Under the pieces are notes generated by a model. The model searched no databases. It was given only the letters and a program-made list of their open reading frames with translations, and was not told the DNA's origin. From the NCBI GenBank assembly GCA_947172415.1, contig OX359191.1:1364001-1428000 (forward strand): DNA of 64,000 nt, in the 5' to 3' direction. Made by a program: the position numbers and the translations under genes. The DNA comes from Chondrosia reniformis. Lineage: Eukaryota > Porifera > Demospongiae > Chondrillida > Chondrillidae. How positions within the stretch are numbered: position 1 is the stretch's first letter; each line of letters begins with the position of its first letter. Below are positions 1 through 12,800 of the stretch, one piece after another.

Positions 1-1343
1 ATGTCTCAAATTTGGACAACATTTATTTAGTGTTTGTATTTGTATATTTGTAACATATATTTGTCATTTTACATTATATTTGCTAAAATGTTAATTGAAT
101 TTCATATTTCGATCACTGCATGCCCATGAATTAAAACTGTACATTTGATACTGGAGGAGGCGGTTATACAAGCTCCACCATAGTTCTACCATAAATGGTG
201 GTGGTCAGACTGTGAAAGGTCCGCCCCTAATGCATAATGTAGTCTATTCACAGTATCAATGAATTTTTTAAACAAACAATAGCTCATTCCTGCAATGCCA
301 CTACCACAAATAACTGACAACATACAATAACTGTCAGACTCATGAAACATTTTAGCTTTTGAAAATCAGGTATGGAATTGAGGTTAAACGATACTTATTT
401 GATAATATATGATTGGAACCAAGAGTTTTAAAAGCAAACATCCTTTGCAAACTGAGTGCCTACATATATATATATATTATGAAGGAGTATATTTGATAAA
501 ATGCATCCCTGCATATATATTAACTCATGTGTGGGAAGGACTATTTCAGTTATAGTTTTGTGTGTATTTAAACCTTAAGCCCTGTATTTGAAAAAAAGAC
601 CCTATTTGCGTGAGAATCAATAAAAAGGAACTTACAATTAGGAAGTCATTGCAGAGGGGATTAGACAGAAGCAGGCATTTAGTCTGAATCTCAAACTTAT
701 TTCTTATACTTAAATTGTTTAGTTGTCATGTATACTATTTGTAAATACACTATTCATCTTTCAATAACTGCCAAAGAAGACTATTTAAGTTACCGTTACA
801 GTAGTCAAATGCAGGGTTGCTATTTTATTGTGGCTTCCTATCTCATCTTGTTAGTCCAAAGCTAGGAAACCCTTCAAGAGGGAATGCAAAGAATTGGTCA
901 CCAAAGATTCCCATGTGCACACATAATAAATTGGATGCATGGACTGAATGCCATCTCTAGTGTGTGGTTGCACTGATACTTCACCAGAAGAGTTATGCCA
1001 AAGGTCAGCCTTGCATTGTAATTTAGTTTTAATAGATCAGTAATTGCATAAACATGACTGAATATCAAATCTTCTCCTGGGTCCAGGATTTTGATAGCTT
1101 GATAGATTCAATAGCTACAAAACAAAAGCAATACATTTTGGCTTTTGGTACAAAGATATGTACGTACATATGTACGTATGTATTTATGCTTGTGCATGTT
1201 TGCATAAGTTTAAAAGTTAATTGCTGTTCCAGCACCAGTGCTTACATGGTTAATTATTTGCATGTCCTATATAGCTATGTACACTCAGTTGCAGGCAAGC
1301 AGTTAAGGCGTGGCCTAACTAGTGCCACGCCCATGTACTCAAA
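1..1343. other. Intergenic, AT-rich, upstream of the armadillo gene
   Basis: I see no coding region here. Open frames in this stretch are short and AT-driven. A short foldback lies near 1157-1180 (alternating gtacgtacatatgtacgtac). The segment just before 1344 probably holds the promoter and 5' UTR of the armadillo gene, but I see no clear TATA box. Confidence 0.6.
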
Positions 1344-4300
1344 ATGGCAGCTACACAGGAGGAACTCGAATTTTTGGAGGGTCGTCATTTGGACAGTGAG
1401 AAGACGGCTAGCCTGAGTCAGCATTCTGTTAAGCGATCTTCTACCATTAAAAAGACAAAGAGAAAGACACTCGTACGAGATTCTAAAAAGTCTCAATCGT
1501 CAGGTAAAAATAACAAGCGAATTTCTTTCACACGTATGCTGGTACAGCTTTACTTGGTAAAGTCATTAACAGTGCAAATGTAAAAAAACTAGATTTAAGA
1601 TTATGTTTATTGAATCTGTCAATTGTTGGTAGTTATTCTACAGTATCTTTGCCTAAAATGACCTTTTCTTAGCTTATTCAACTTTAAAGAGTTAAATTTA
1701 TTCTTTCTTAGATCTTAAGCCACTGCTGTCATTTGAAGAAGGTTTCGCTCTAATGATGGAAACAGCTGCCAAAGACTTGACAGCTAGTGATGTGTTGGAT
1801 GACCTTTTGAAGGGATTATCTGCTGTGGACAGAATTCTGGAAACAGGTCTGTTGGTCAATGTACAGCTTAGAGCCACATGTGACATAAATAGGCTTTATG
1901 TTGCACTATGTAGTTGTAGTATAATAGTCATTGACTGGATGAAGTTTTACATACAGTAAGTTGTGGTATTTTAAGGAACGTTACTTTTCATATTCAGAAT
2001 GTTTACATGTAGATGTGACAATTTACTGTCTGTTGGGATTTTCTTGGCTTCGTACGGTCATTTAAATTCTGTGAGGAAAGATTTAATCTGGGGTCAAATT
2101 GCATGTTTTATAACTTTCAATTCTTTCTGGGCCTGATTCAGTTAAAGCACCAATTATAGGTCAAGTGCAACTTTCCTACCATCCATAACCACTTTCAGGT
2201 ATTTTCGTGTTTTTTAGGCAATAAAGCTGTTGAGTTTTCTGAAAGAGATGGGATAACAGTTATTGTAAAAGTGCTGCAGGAAATAGTCAGAGATGGTGAC
2301 ATTGCTGCTGAGTGCTGCTGGATAATGTCAAACATTTGTACCAGAGGTAAGAACCAGGCTGATTAATAGTCTGTCAATAAGTCTGTCCCATCTGCTGAGA
2401 ATGTGGTCAATAGTGAACATTGATGTTACAAAGGCAAGTGGACATGATGGCATGTTGTTGTTTTAAATGGCCTCTTCCAAAGGATCTAGGCTTCATTGCT
2501 GATGGTCAACTTGTCTGTTTGATGGAATTACTATGAATATAATGATTTTAAATTACAATGGAGTCTGCAATAGTGTCATGGGTCTTCACTAGCTCTTGAA
2601 GTGGTCAGTTTAATCCCAAAAATCACATGCTGTTATATTATATACCTTTAATCCTATACAATCTGGTCTAATGCAGACATTCTAATACATGAAGTAAAAC
2701 CTGTCCAATGTGGTCAGCTTAGGGACAGCTAAACTTGGCCTTATTAGATAGGTGGCTGCATTATAGATAGATTTGCTGAGACATTAAGAGTCAACTGTAA
2801 TTCAGGGGACCACGGTGACTGTTTAAACTGTATGCGTCCAGATTAGGCAGGTTCCAAAGTGCATTATTGAACATATGTGCAAGGGAGTGTGGTCCTAATG
2901 TAAGGAAGTCGTTCCTTCTAATTTGTCATTGACCTACTGACCAGAACACCAGTGTACGTATGTCAAGAGGTTGCTTCAGGAGAGCAGTGCCTCTACGTAC
3001 GTAGATGCATGGTTATCTTTCAACTTTTTAGCATCAAATTATGACGTAAAAGATAATTTTGACTCATTTTGGAGAAATTCTTTTTTTATTTTTAATTATT
3101 AATAACCAGAGCTTTAGTGTTGATTTTAACAACTGTAAATCCAGAAGTAGTTGATGTCTTTGGAATGGCACTATTTGTAGACATATTCCTCGTGCTATAT
3201 CACAAACTTAAAAACAATAATAGGCTTCATACCTAGTTACGTGTGTTTAAATGTAATTAATAAAGTGAATAACACACATAGGAACAGTAAATGATCATTA
3301 TCATATCATCAGGATTTGCTAAGATAAGTAATTGTCACCTTTCCACATACAAATTAGGCCATATTATAAGAAAACCAGACAGTAAGTTTGTTTATAAATA
3401 TCTGGTGTTCATTGAACCGTGAACAGTTGTTATTGTATATGAGAAGAATCTTGGCAACTAACCTTTCTATATATCAGTTACACACTCAAAGTTCTGAAAA
3501 TGACTTGATATTTTGTTTTTAGCTATGCGGTATGTAAATTTTTGAAATAATCTGTTTCTGTAGCAACTTTACAGATATGATTTGTTTTATTAGTAAATTC
3601 TTGTGACCTACAATTTGTGATGACAGGCTACAGATGTTATTGAAACCGAAAGCGCTGCATTTTCATAATATGTAACAAGATTTACGTATAGTAGGTAAAA
3701 TGTTAAACGTTCAAGCTTAACTATACTCAATTTAGATACAGAACCATTCCAGATAATTTATACGTAGACTGGGAAAACGTGATTAAATCAAAACATAAAC
3801 TGGTGGTACTTCACATATTGCACTTTTCCTTCTTTTGGAGTGCCTTAAGCCTTAAGAAGTAGAGTACAGCCAAACGTTTTATCTCTGATTGTTGGAACAT
3901 CTTATCAAGGGACGTGTGCATGGCTAAATTAAAAGGATGTTCTGTTAAGTGCATATGAATAATACTCAAACCACAAGAAATCTCATTAAAGTATTGCAAA
4001 GAAGGAAAAGTGCGTCTTTCATTTATAAAATTCTTACAAAACATACCTACACTGTATATGTGACTTGTTGGTTTAAAGTAATACCCTATCCTTTTTCCAT
4101 CTTCTGTCTTGTAGATGACCTCTGTGAGAAGGTAATAGAGAAGGGAGGTCCCAGGGCTGTATGTGGTGCCCTGGAACGACACAAGACAGTGCAGGTCCAG
4201 CACGCAGGGCTGGCGGCCATATGCAACATGGTCATATTAGGTTGTTAATCTACATATTAGTAGGACATGAATAATCTAACACACCATTTATCTTACATGC

Positions 4301-6781
4301 TACATCTACACTAGAGTAAAGGCCTATAGGGAACTTCAAGTAAACCTATTGAGAGCTTTGGATGAGGATACAAGAATTTTCTCCCTCTACTTCTCTTCTT
4401 CTCCACTGGGCCAGACAGCTGTTTCTGGAAATCCATCTTTTATCAGTGACCCTGGGAGTTTTTGTCATTTTCTTGATCTTTTGTGATTCCTTGGCTCATT
4501 TGTGTGTAAAGTATTTGAATATTCTATCTTGTAAGCATGTGCTAGGTACTGTTGATATGTGGGTATAGCGCCAATCAAAGTGTCAATGTTTATGTGTAAT
4601 TGACTGGTGTTGTTAACTCTACTATACTGGATACATATCTACATGCACATACAAAGAGCATGCTCACGTCAATGTAGTGTTTTTATAGGAACAATGGAGA
4701 CACAAATATTTGTGGAGGAAGATGTGTTGAGTTATTAAGTCACTATCTATGCTTACATTTTAACAATAATATGGAATTTATCCTAATATGGAAGTTTTAC
4801 TCTAATGGGAAGTCAGTCATTCCAATATCCATTATTACTAGAGATTCTTAGTTGTTGTATTTCCATCAACTCTCTGTCTTTGGTGTTCTGCAACTTTGCA
4901 CAAATATATATGTGCTATATTGATAAAGGTGTGTGCATGTACGTATATAAGACTCCTAGATTTAGCACAGGGAGCCAAGGAGATTCATAAGAGATTAAGA
5001 AGAAGATAAATATTCCCATGGTCACTGATGAAGGGTGGAATTCCCAGAAACTGTTGTCTGGACCAGTGGAGAAAAGATAAAAACAAACAGCAATGCATAT
5101 AATATATCTTGACTGTTAATTGGGACAGGTGGCTCTTGTGTGGAGACACTTGTTTTTTAAATCTATTTTACATCTCATTCATGGAGACACTCTTTGTTAA
5201 CATGAATAGTAAGATTTGTTCCAGTTTGTACAACATTACAATGATGTGGTTGGGTCATGGTTTAATTGGAGTAGGTTTATTATTAAAGTTAAGAGTCTTA
5301 TGTAAATGGTCAGAGTTCACTTTACGTGTTAATTGTAAACACTTTTGTTCTAAAGAATGTTTTACATTTCTGAAGACTGAGTGTATGTAGCTTGCGTCAT
5401 TTTCCAATTAGACCAAAGAACAACTGACTGACCATTTATATAAACTACGGGGACAATATTTACAGTACCCTGAATATATATGTATTTTACGATTATTAAA
5501 CTATTTATCTTTTGGTGAAGTACTTACCAACTTTGGTGCACTACTTTTTAGAAATCAATTAATGTTTAGGCGTCACATGGTCATAGTAAGTTAGTTTTCT
5601 AATTGTTTATTATAATGACTATCATGCACTAATACTGTTAGCACTCCTTAAAGTATTAAGGCTTGTCAGGAAAGAGCAGTTTAATTAGTTATGTATTTAA
5701 AGTACAAACTGATATCATTGAAAGTTTTACACAGTAAAACCTGTTTTAGCAGTCACCTCAATAAGGTGGTCACCTCTGAATTACAGTCGACTCTTAAAGT
5801 CCCACCAAAGATTCTGTGTATAATGGGCCATACCTAAGACTTTCTATAATAAAGCCACCTCTCTAATAGGCCAAGTTCAGCTGGCCCCAAGCGCTGGATG
5901 CAAGTCAGAAATATAGATTTAATATTGAGTATATTTCCTCTTTATCAGATCTACTGGCTTCACTGGTTAGCCTAAAGCTGTAGTTTGGAAGCTCTTTTGT
6001 TTATAATTGCCTTTGGTATATTAGTTTCATTGTAGTGGTGATTTATACAGAATGTATACTTTTTCTGTTTCAAATCCTTTAGAAGAGAATAGAGCTTTGC
6101 TGTGTGATCTGGGAATATTGCAGGCATTAGTAAATGCCATTGATCGGTGCCCACACAGTGAGTGGGTGGTTTTCACAGCTGCCCAGGTCGTCCAGAATAT
6201 CAGTGGTACAGGTATGTGATTGGAGTGGGGATATATACCACATTTACTCACTTGTCCAAACTGTTTAATTCTTTCTTACTCTTGGATAAGGAAAAAAGTC
6301 GTGTGTTGCTTGATGCCATACATGGTACTATTGTATGCCCATTTGTATTCAGTTGTTATATGTACTTATGTACGTAGGTGTGAACATTTAAGTCTATTCA
6401 GACCATGAGCTGTTAACCTATACAATACAGTTTTCTTAAACTTCAAATGAAAAGAATGTAGAAATCTTTATGCCTCAGGAATACTTTTGTTACTAGAATG
6501 CATGCCTGTTGAATATAATGAGACTTCACAATTAGATTTTCACTTTTTGAATCTACTCTCTGGGAGGTTCTGGAGCAAGGAACATGACTGTTTTAAATAT
6601 TGTATCTGACATCACAAATGTAAATTAATTTATGTCTGAAGTGGTACTGTTATTAATACTTTATATTTAATTTCAATTGACTCTTCTCGATAACTTTATA
6701 TATGTCACTTGTGTAATAATAAATTGATTTATTTGATTTGGTTGCTAATTACATACACACACACACACATACATACATACA

Positions 6782-6812
<31 letters not shown>

Positions 6813-9800
6813 GTACATACATAGATAAGTACGTTTGTGTTTGTTATTATAATTAGTCAACTGTACTAGTTTTATAATCTATTATTTTATAGAACACTAA
6901 ATGTACATGTCTGTGTACTCAATAAGGTATTTGTTATTATTTTATCTACTTTTGTCATTATTACGTAAACGATTTCATGTGCGTCACTCAAAGGATAGTG
7001 TGGCCCTTAGTTACGTATACAGCATATATGAGTGAGAGGTGATAGTAGCTTATCAGCCTCTAGAAGGAATTTTTGTCTCAAATTTCATTGTACTCTGTTA
7101 GCCCCCTCCTAATTGGTACCAATATCTGACATATGACACCTATGAGTGAAGCAAGCTGTCTGCAAAGATCAAATGACGCTTGCAGTGATTAACTGGTTCA
7201 TTAAATACAAAATTACCTTCACAATATACATACCTATATTTGGGAAAGTACACTATATATCAAGCAAATATTTAGAAGATCAAGCAATATTGGTATGTTT
7301 GATACATTTTTTGTCAAGTAGTGTCACGTACTGTTGTCATCTTATAGCTATATAAATGTATGTATGTACTACTGTGTTAGCTAGTGTACTGTGTACTGTG
7401 ATTATATCTAGTACATGTACATGAATGTGATGTAAACTCAAACTAAACATTGACAATCAATCGGGTTTTACTTTTCCCTTGATTGCAGCAAGCGTTTTAC
7501 TTTTCCCTTGATTGCAGCAAGCGTTTTACTTTTCCCTTGATTGCAGCAAGCGTTTTACTTTTCCCTTGATTGCAGCAAGCGCTTTAACATAAACACTAGC
7601 TTTTGTAATGTCAAATTACTAATCTAAATCCTTTCTGGGCCTTCCTCCTTGATGTAAAGTCACTTGCAGCCTTGCAGGTCTTCTGATTTCCCTTTATAAT
7701 GTAAGACCTTCAAGAGATTGACTAATAAGGAGTGTAACACATTATCCCTGACACTCATACAGTAATAGACAGAGGAGGAGGGTGAGTAATTCATTGTAAC
7801 TGTCAATAAGGAAGACAATATCAAAGAAGTAGTAACAGGGACAACTGTATCTCTTAGCTGCCCTATTAACAGTTATTTAGAGGACACTTGCAGATACTCT
7901 TGTATGGAGCAGACATTAAAGGAGTCCACTTTTAGATGTCTCTAATGTCACCGTGTGTCTGACTTTATACATGTGAACCCACACACTGAGTGGAATGTCC
8001 TAATATTGAAGTGTTACATAAGTATATGTATAATACATTGACATGAAACTTTACAAGTATATCCATCTGACTAATGATCAACCTTCTTTATTTCAAGGAC
8101 ATTCCTTTCACCTAAATCTCAGTATGTCTGAGATACAGTGTGTTTCTTTAGAATTGATTCTCAAGAAGAAACAAACTGCATCTCTAGATGCTCAAAAGAC
8201 TAAAGATAAACCATCTGAAAGATGAATTTGGCACAGTTAGAAGAAATCTCTATCATCTAATCTCATTATGTGTCGGGAACCTCAATCAGGCCTCAGCAAC
8301 CTCAAGGCTGCCATCTTTTTAGAGAGTATTATTTCTGTGCTATATACGCATGTACCTGGGTCCTTTCTTCACTTGTGCTATTTCTAGAGATACGTACGTA
8401 GCTGGGATATGTGTAGCTGTGCAATGAAGTAAATGGGAGAATGCTATTTTTAGCTACAAATAAAATTATAGTGTACCCTATAATTTGTTATCTATTGATG
8501 ACTAGATCCCTGTTATTTGTATTCAATTTCCTTTTAATTAGATGGTGATGTGGTTGCTAAGCAGTGTCCATAATCATGTATGTACATATATAGCATTGAT
8601 ATTTTACACATATACGTATGTCATAAAGGCCATCCTATTGTTATGAGAGAAAACTGAATTGAAACTTTTGTTTTCACATTTTATGCCACTTTAGGGTATT
8701 TTTAAAAATTTCCTGACAGTCTGCATATAGTACCCCAGGACCACAGTTAGTTAATTCACCCGCAACAATACTTGTACGTATGTCACATGAATAATCTAAC
8801 ACACCATTTTTCTAACATGCTACATCTAGTAAAGGCCTATATGGAACTAAGCCTAGTGAGAGCTTTGGATGAGGATACAAGAATTTTCTCCTTCTTCTAT
8901 TCTCATCTTCTCCTTCTTCTATTCTCATCTTCTCCACTGGACCAGACAGTTGTTTCTGGAAATCCACCCTTCATCAGTGACCCTGGGAGTCTTTGTCATC
9001 TTCTAGATAGTTTGTGAGTCCCATCATGTCCCATCATGTCCCATCATGTCTAAGTACGTACCAAATGAGTGAGCATCTACTTCACTCACCATGGGATTAC
9101 AAGTCTACATAGTGGCTACTGTTCAGTTAAGGTCTGGTAAGGGTGAAACCTTATGAACTCCTTGAAATAACTTGCGTAGTTATCATATTGCATTTGGCGG
9201 TTGATGCACCAAAGTAATTAGTATTTGAGTTTTTATCAGCCAATTTGAAATACTGAACAGTTGATTTAAAGTGCAGGCTTGCAAAAAGTCTTTTTGTTTC
9301 AACAGCGAATGTATGCATTGTGTGCTAATGTCATCAATGACAGCTAACATATTTGCAGGTGTACTGTACCCTTTAGTTGATGATGTAGCATTGTCCCTGT
9401 TCTTACGATAGCATCTTTGTAGTGCACTTGTAGATAAAATAGCGCTATTGATCATCAGACACATCTGAACACACTGTAATATCACTACATGACCGCAGGC
9501 GTGCCTGTGGTCACGGTTTGGTATGGTGACAGGTTAGCGTACCAGATGACCTTACATGTACTGTAAGCCCCTTGTCTTGATACGTACCTGATGTTACAGT
9601 TACGTAATATAAGCTGTGCGTGACCATGTAGCTTTGGTGATGCAACTATATGTGTATGACCACATTCACTTTTTATTCTTTTTATGAACTGCACTATAGT
9701 TATTTCATCAATCTTAGATATACATAAGAATTGGTTTGCATGAAAAATCTAAGATACCATTTTCCTACATGCTATGCCTATTCTGTAAAAGAGCCTATAG

Positions 9801-12800
9801 GGGAACTTACCTGAAGAGAGCTTTGGATGAAGATACAGGAGTCTTTTCTTCCTTCTTTTCCCTTCTTTCATCTTCTTCTCCACTGGGTCAGACAGCCGTT
9901 TCTGGGAATTCCACCCTTCATCAGTGATTCTGGGAGTCTTTGTCTTTTTCTTCATCTTGATCTTCTGTGAATCCTTGGCATGTACTAAGGTATTAATTAG
10001 TTTTAGTTTTCCATGCACGAGTTTTGATACTATTTAATGCTTGTACATGTAAAAGACTTTAATACACACATGAATAATTTGATACATCACTTTTCAATAT
10101 GACTCAACTTTAGAGTAAAAGGCCTATAGGGAACTAAACCTAGTGAGAGCTTTGGATGAGGATGAAAGAGTTTTTCATTCTCCTTGTCTTCTTCTCCACT
10201 GTATGTATTCGATATTGCTCTACTGCAAAGTACTTTTTCACAGAGTAGTTATGAATTCAAAGAAGTGTCAATTTTATTTTTGAATGTTTAGACTTCATTT
10301 GGTTACATGTTTAACTTTCAAACTTCACATAAATACTCCTCCATGTTTCAGTGGTCATAAGTGATGAAAAGTGAATCCATTATTTTAGCTGACATTTGTT
10401 TTTTTGGCATTAAAGGCACACTTCTAGTGATGACCATATGGATGAATAGTGTAGCCACGGGAGACCACAGTCATCTAAATGTAATAAAGATCAAAGTAGT
10501 TAACCTGAAAGTATATCTTGGTGGCAAAAACCATACAAGATCAAGTACTTTATGGATAACTTGTATTGTTCTCAAATATCACTATTTCTAATCATTAGAA
10601 AGTACTCTTATTGTATCTTTTTACCACCACTATGTAAGAAATTGAAATAAACAAATTGTGGGTATGCTCTATTCTGTTGCCACTTTGGGTTATCATTATA
10701 ATACTTTGATCTTGTACGTTTTTGCGACCAAGATATCCATGCACTTTCAGATTAATTCCTTTGATCTGTAGTAGGAGAACTGTCATATATCTATTACTAC
10801 ATAGTAGTGTCCATATATACGTAGATGAGAAGTCTTAAGTATGTCTTCATTTGCGATATTAAGGAGTTATTGCACCTCTTTATGGCTGCTCTCTGCTCTA
10901 TGCATTTTCATTTTGACTTTACCTATTTCCATCAGTCTCTTTTTCACTTACTTATATCAAAGGTCATATGTAAGCCATATTTGGTAGAACAACTGATGCC
11001 CTTTTGCAACGGACTATTAATAAAGACATTGTATGGATTCAAGATATGCATGTATATGTATGCAAAAGGATGTAAGAATACTGTAATGACCCCTTTGCTA
11101 AATAATTTCCCAGGTCTTAATTTGAAAGTAATGGATTTGAAAGGTCAATGAACCAGTAATGGTGTTTAATTATGCATTTATGTTCTGTTTAGCTATTCCC
11201 CAGTACATACATAGTCAGGTTCATAATCAGGTCAATGTACAGTGAAGATAGAGTAAATCACTGTAAATATTGCACTGAAACAAGTCAATTATAAGGACTG
11301 CATTCAGGGGGGCAAATCCCCCTCCCTAGGATACCATTGCCCCTCCCCCCTGGTCCCAAGTTCTGCATGCAGCCCTGAGTATGGTTCATTATGGTTATGT
11401 ACGTACTTGTCCTCATATAGTCATGTTCATGTTAGGTATGTATAGTCTAATACATTTACAGTTACATTTATAAAACAAGTTGTTTATACAGCACAGCATT
11501 GATAACTTACATGACATCCTGACAATATACATGTGTATGTTACGTGCTCAACTTTCTCCATAAAAGGAAGGTTAAGTTTACTTTATAATATGACCTCTAT
11601 AAGAGTACATTAGACAAACACTTTATTATGAAACTGTTCTCATTCCATGGAAACCCACAGAACACTAAAGTAAAACCCTGGATATTTTAGCTGTAGTAGC
11701 ATGGTAGTATTGATAATCTTTCCCTACAGATTAGAATAGAAGTGTCCAATTGAGTAATTTCCCCATTTGCCATACAACAGTAAAACTCAGTTACTACTGT
11801 ACATATGAAACACTATACAGTACTATATGTGCTGTAATACACTTATTGTCTCTCTTTTTGTAGCAAATTTATGTCATTTAGTTCTTCAAGCAGATATTTT
11901 AAGAAAACTTGGTCAATTTGTTGAGGTTATGTTTGATCATGATGACCTCCTTCAGTCTGTGTGTTGGACAACATCTTGCATGGCCTTTGCACTTGATAGT
12001 AAGTGCACGTCATTCATTCAATCTACAGCAATTTTTAATCTGAGTTGTTTAGGGAAATTAAAAATTAATGCTGCTTTTTATTTATTTGTTTGATATTTTA
12101 TGCTATTCTCCACCCTGGCTTGTATACCTATGTATATGGATACATTAAAATCCATGTAAGCAGTCACCTGTATAGAGGTAGTATGAATTACAGTCTGCTC
12201 TTAAAGCCTCAGCTAAAGTCATATACTGTATATATATAATAGGCTGTACATAAGGTTTTCTATAATGCAGCCACCTCTCTAATAAGGTCAACTGGCCCCA
12301 AGCTGGATGCATTAGACAGGTTTTAATCTTTGATAGTAGTATTCCTGCTGCATTGGGAAGGTATATGATCAAGAAAGACAAGATTACCATCTACAGTAAA
12401 AATGGAGCACAATTGTGATCAACTCTATTATATATTTGTACCATGCAGGCTCCAATAGAGTTGCCATGTATGAGGATGGTGCTATAACAACTGTTCTTAA
12501 AGCTCTCAAGTCGTCTTCTACCCATCCCGGGGTACAATTCACAGGGTGCTCAGCACTTAGCAATCTTGGGAGAGCTGGTATGTTCTTTACTCTCATTAGT
12601 GTTAATATATAGAGGCTATCTACTTTGTAGTTAGTATAAGAGGGAGCATGTATGGTGTATTGCTGAGACAATTGTAGGTAGCCGAGTGGTATACGTATAG
12701 ATTAATAATGGTCTTGTCTACAGTTGTTCTGAATTAATTCATAGCCATCGCTTTTTCCCTTTTTACCTCTTGATGACTGTTTTATTATCATTTTGTTTTG

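Noticed and set aside
9183-9694. Two minus-strand frames of 100 and 69 codons
   Set aside because: They sit in an intron of the armadillo gene between repeats, with low-complexity translation and no motif.
10825-11151. 108-codon plus frame in intron 5 of the armadillo gene
   Set aside because: Hydrophobic, Phe/Leu-rich translation of AT-rich DNA; no splice or homology support.
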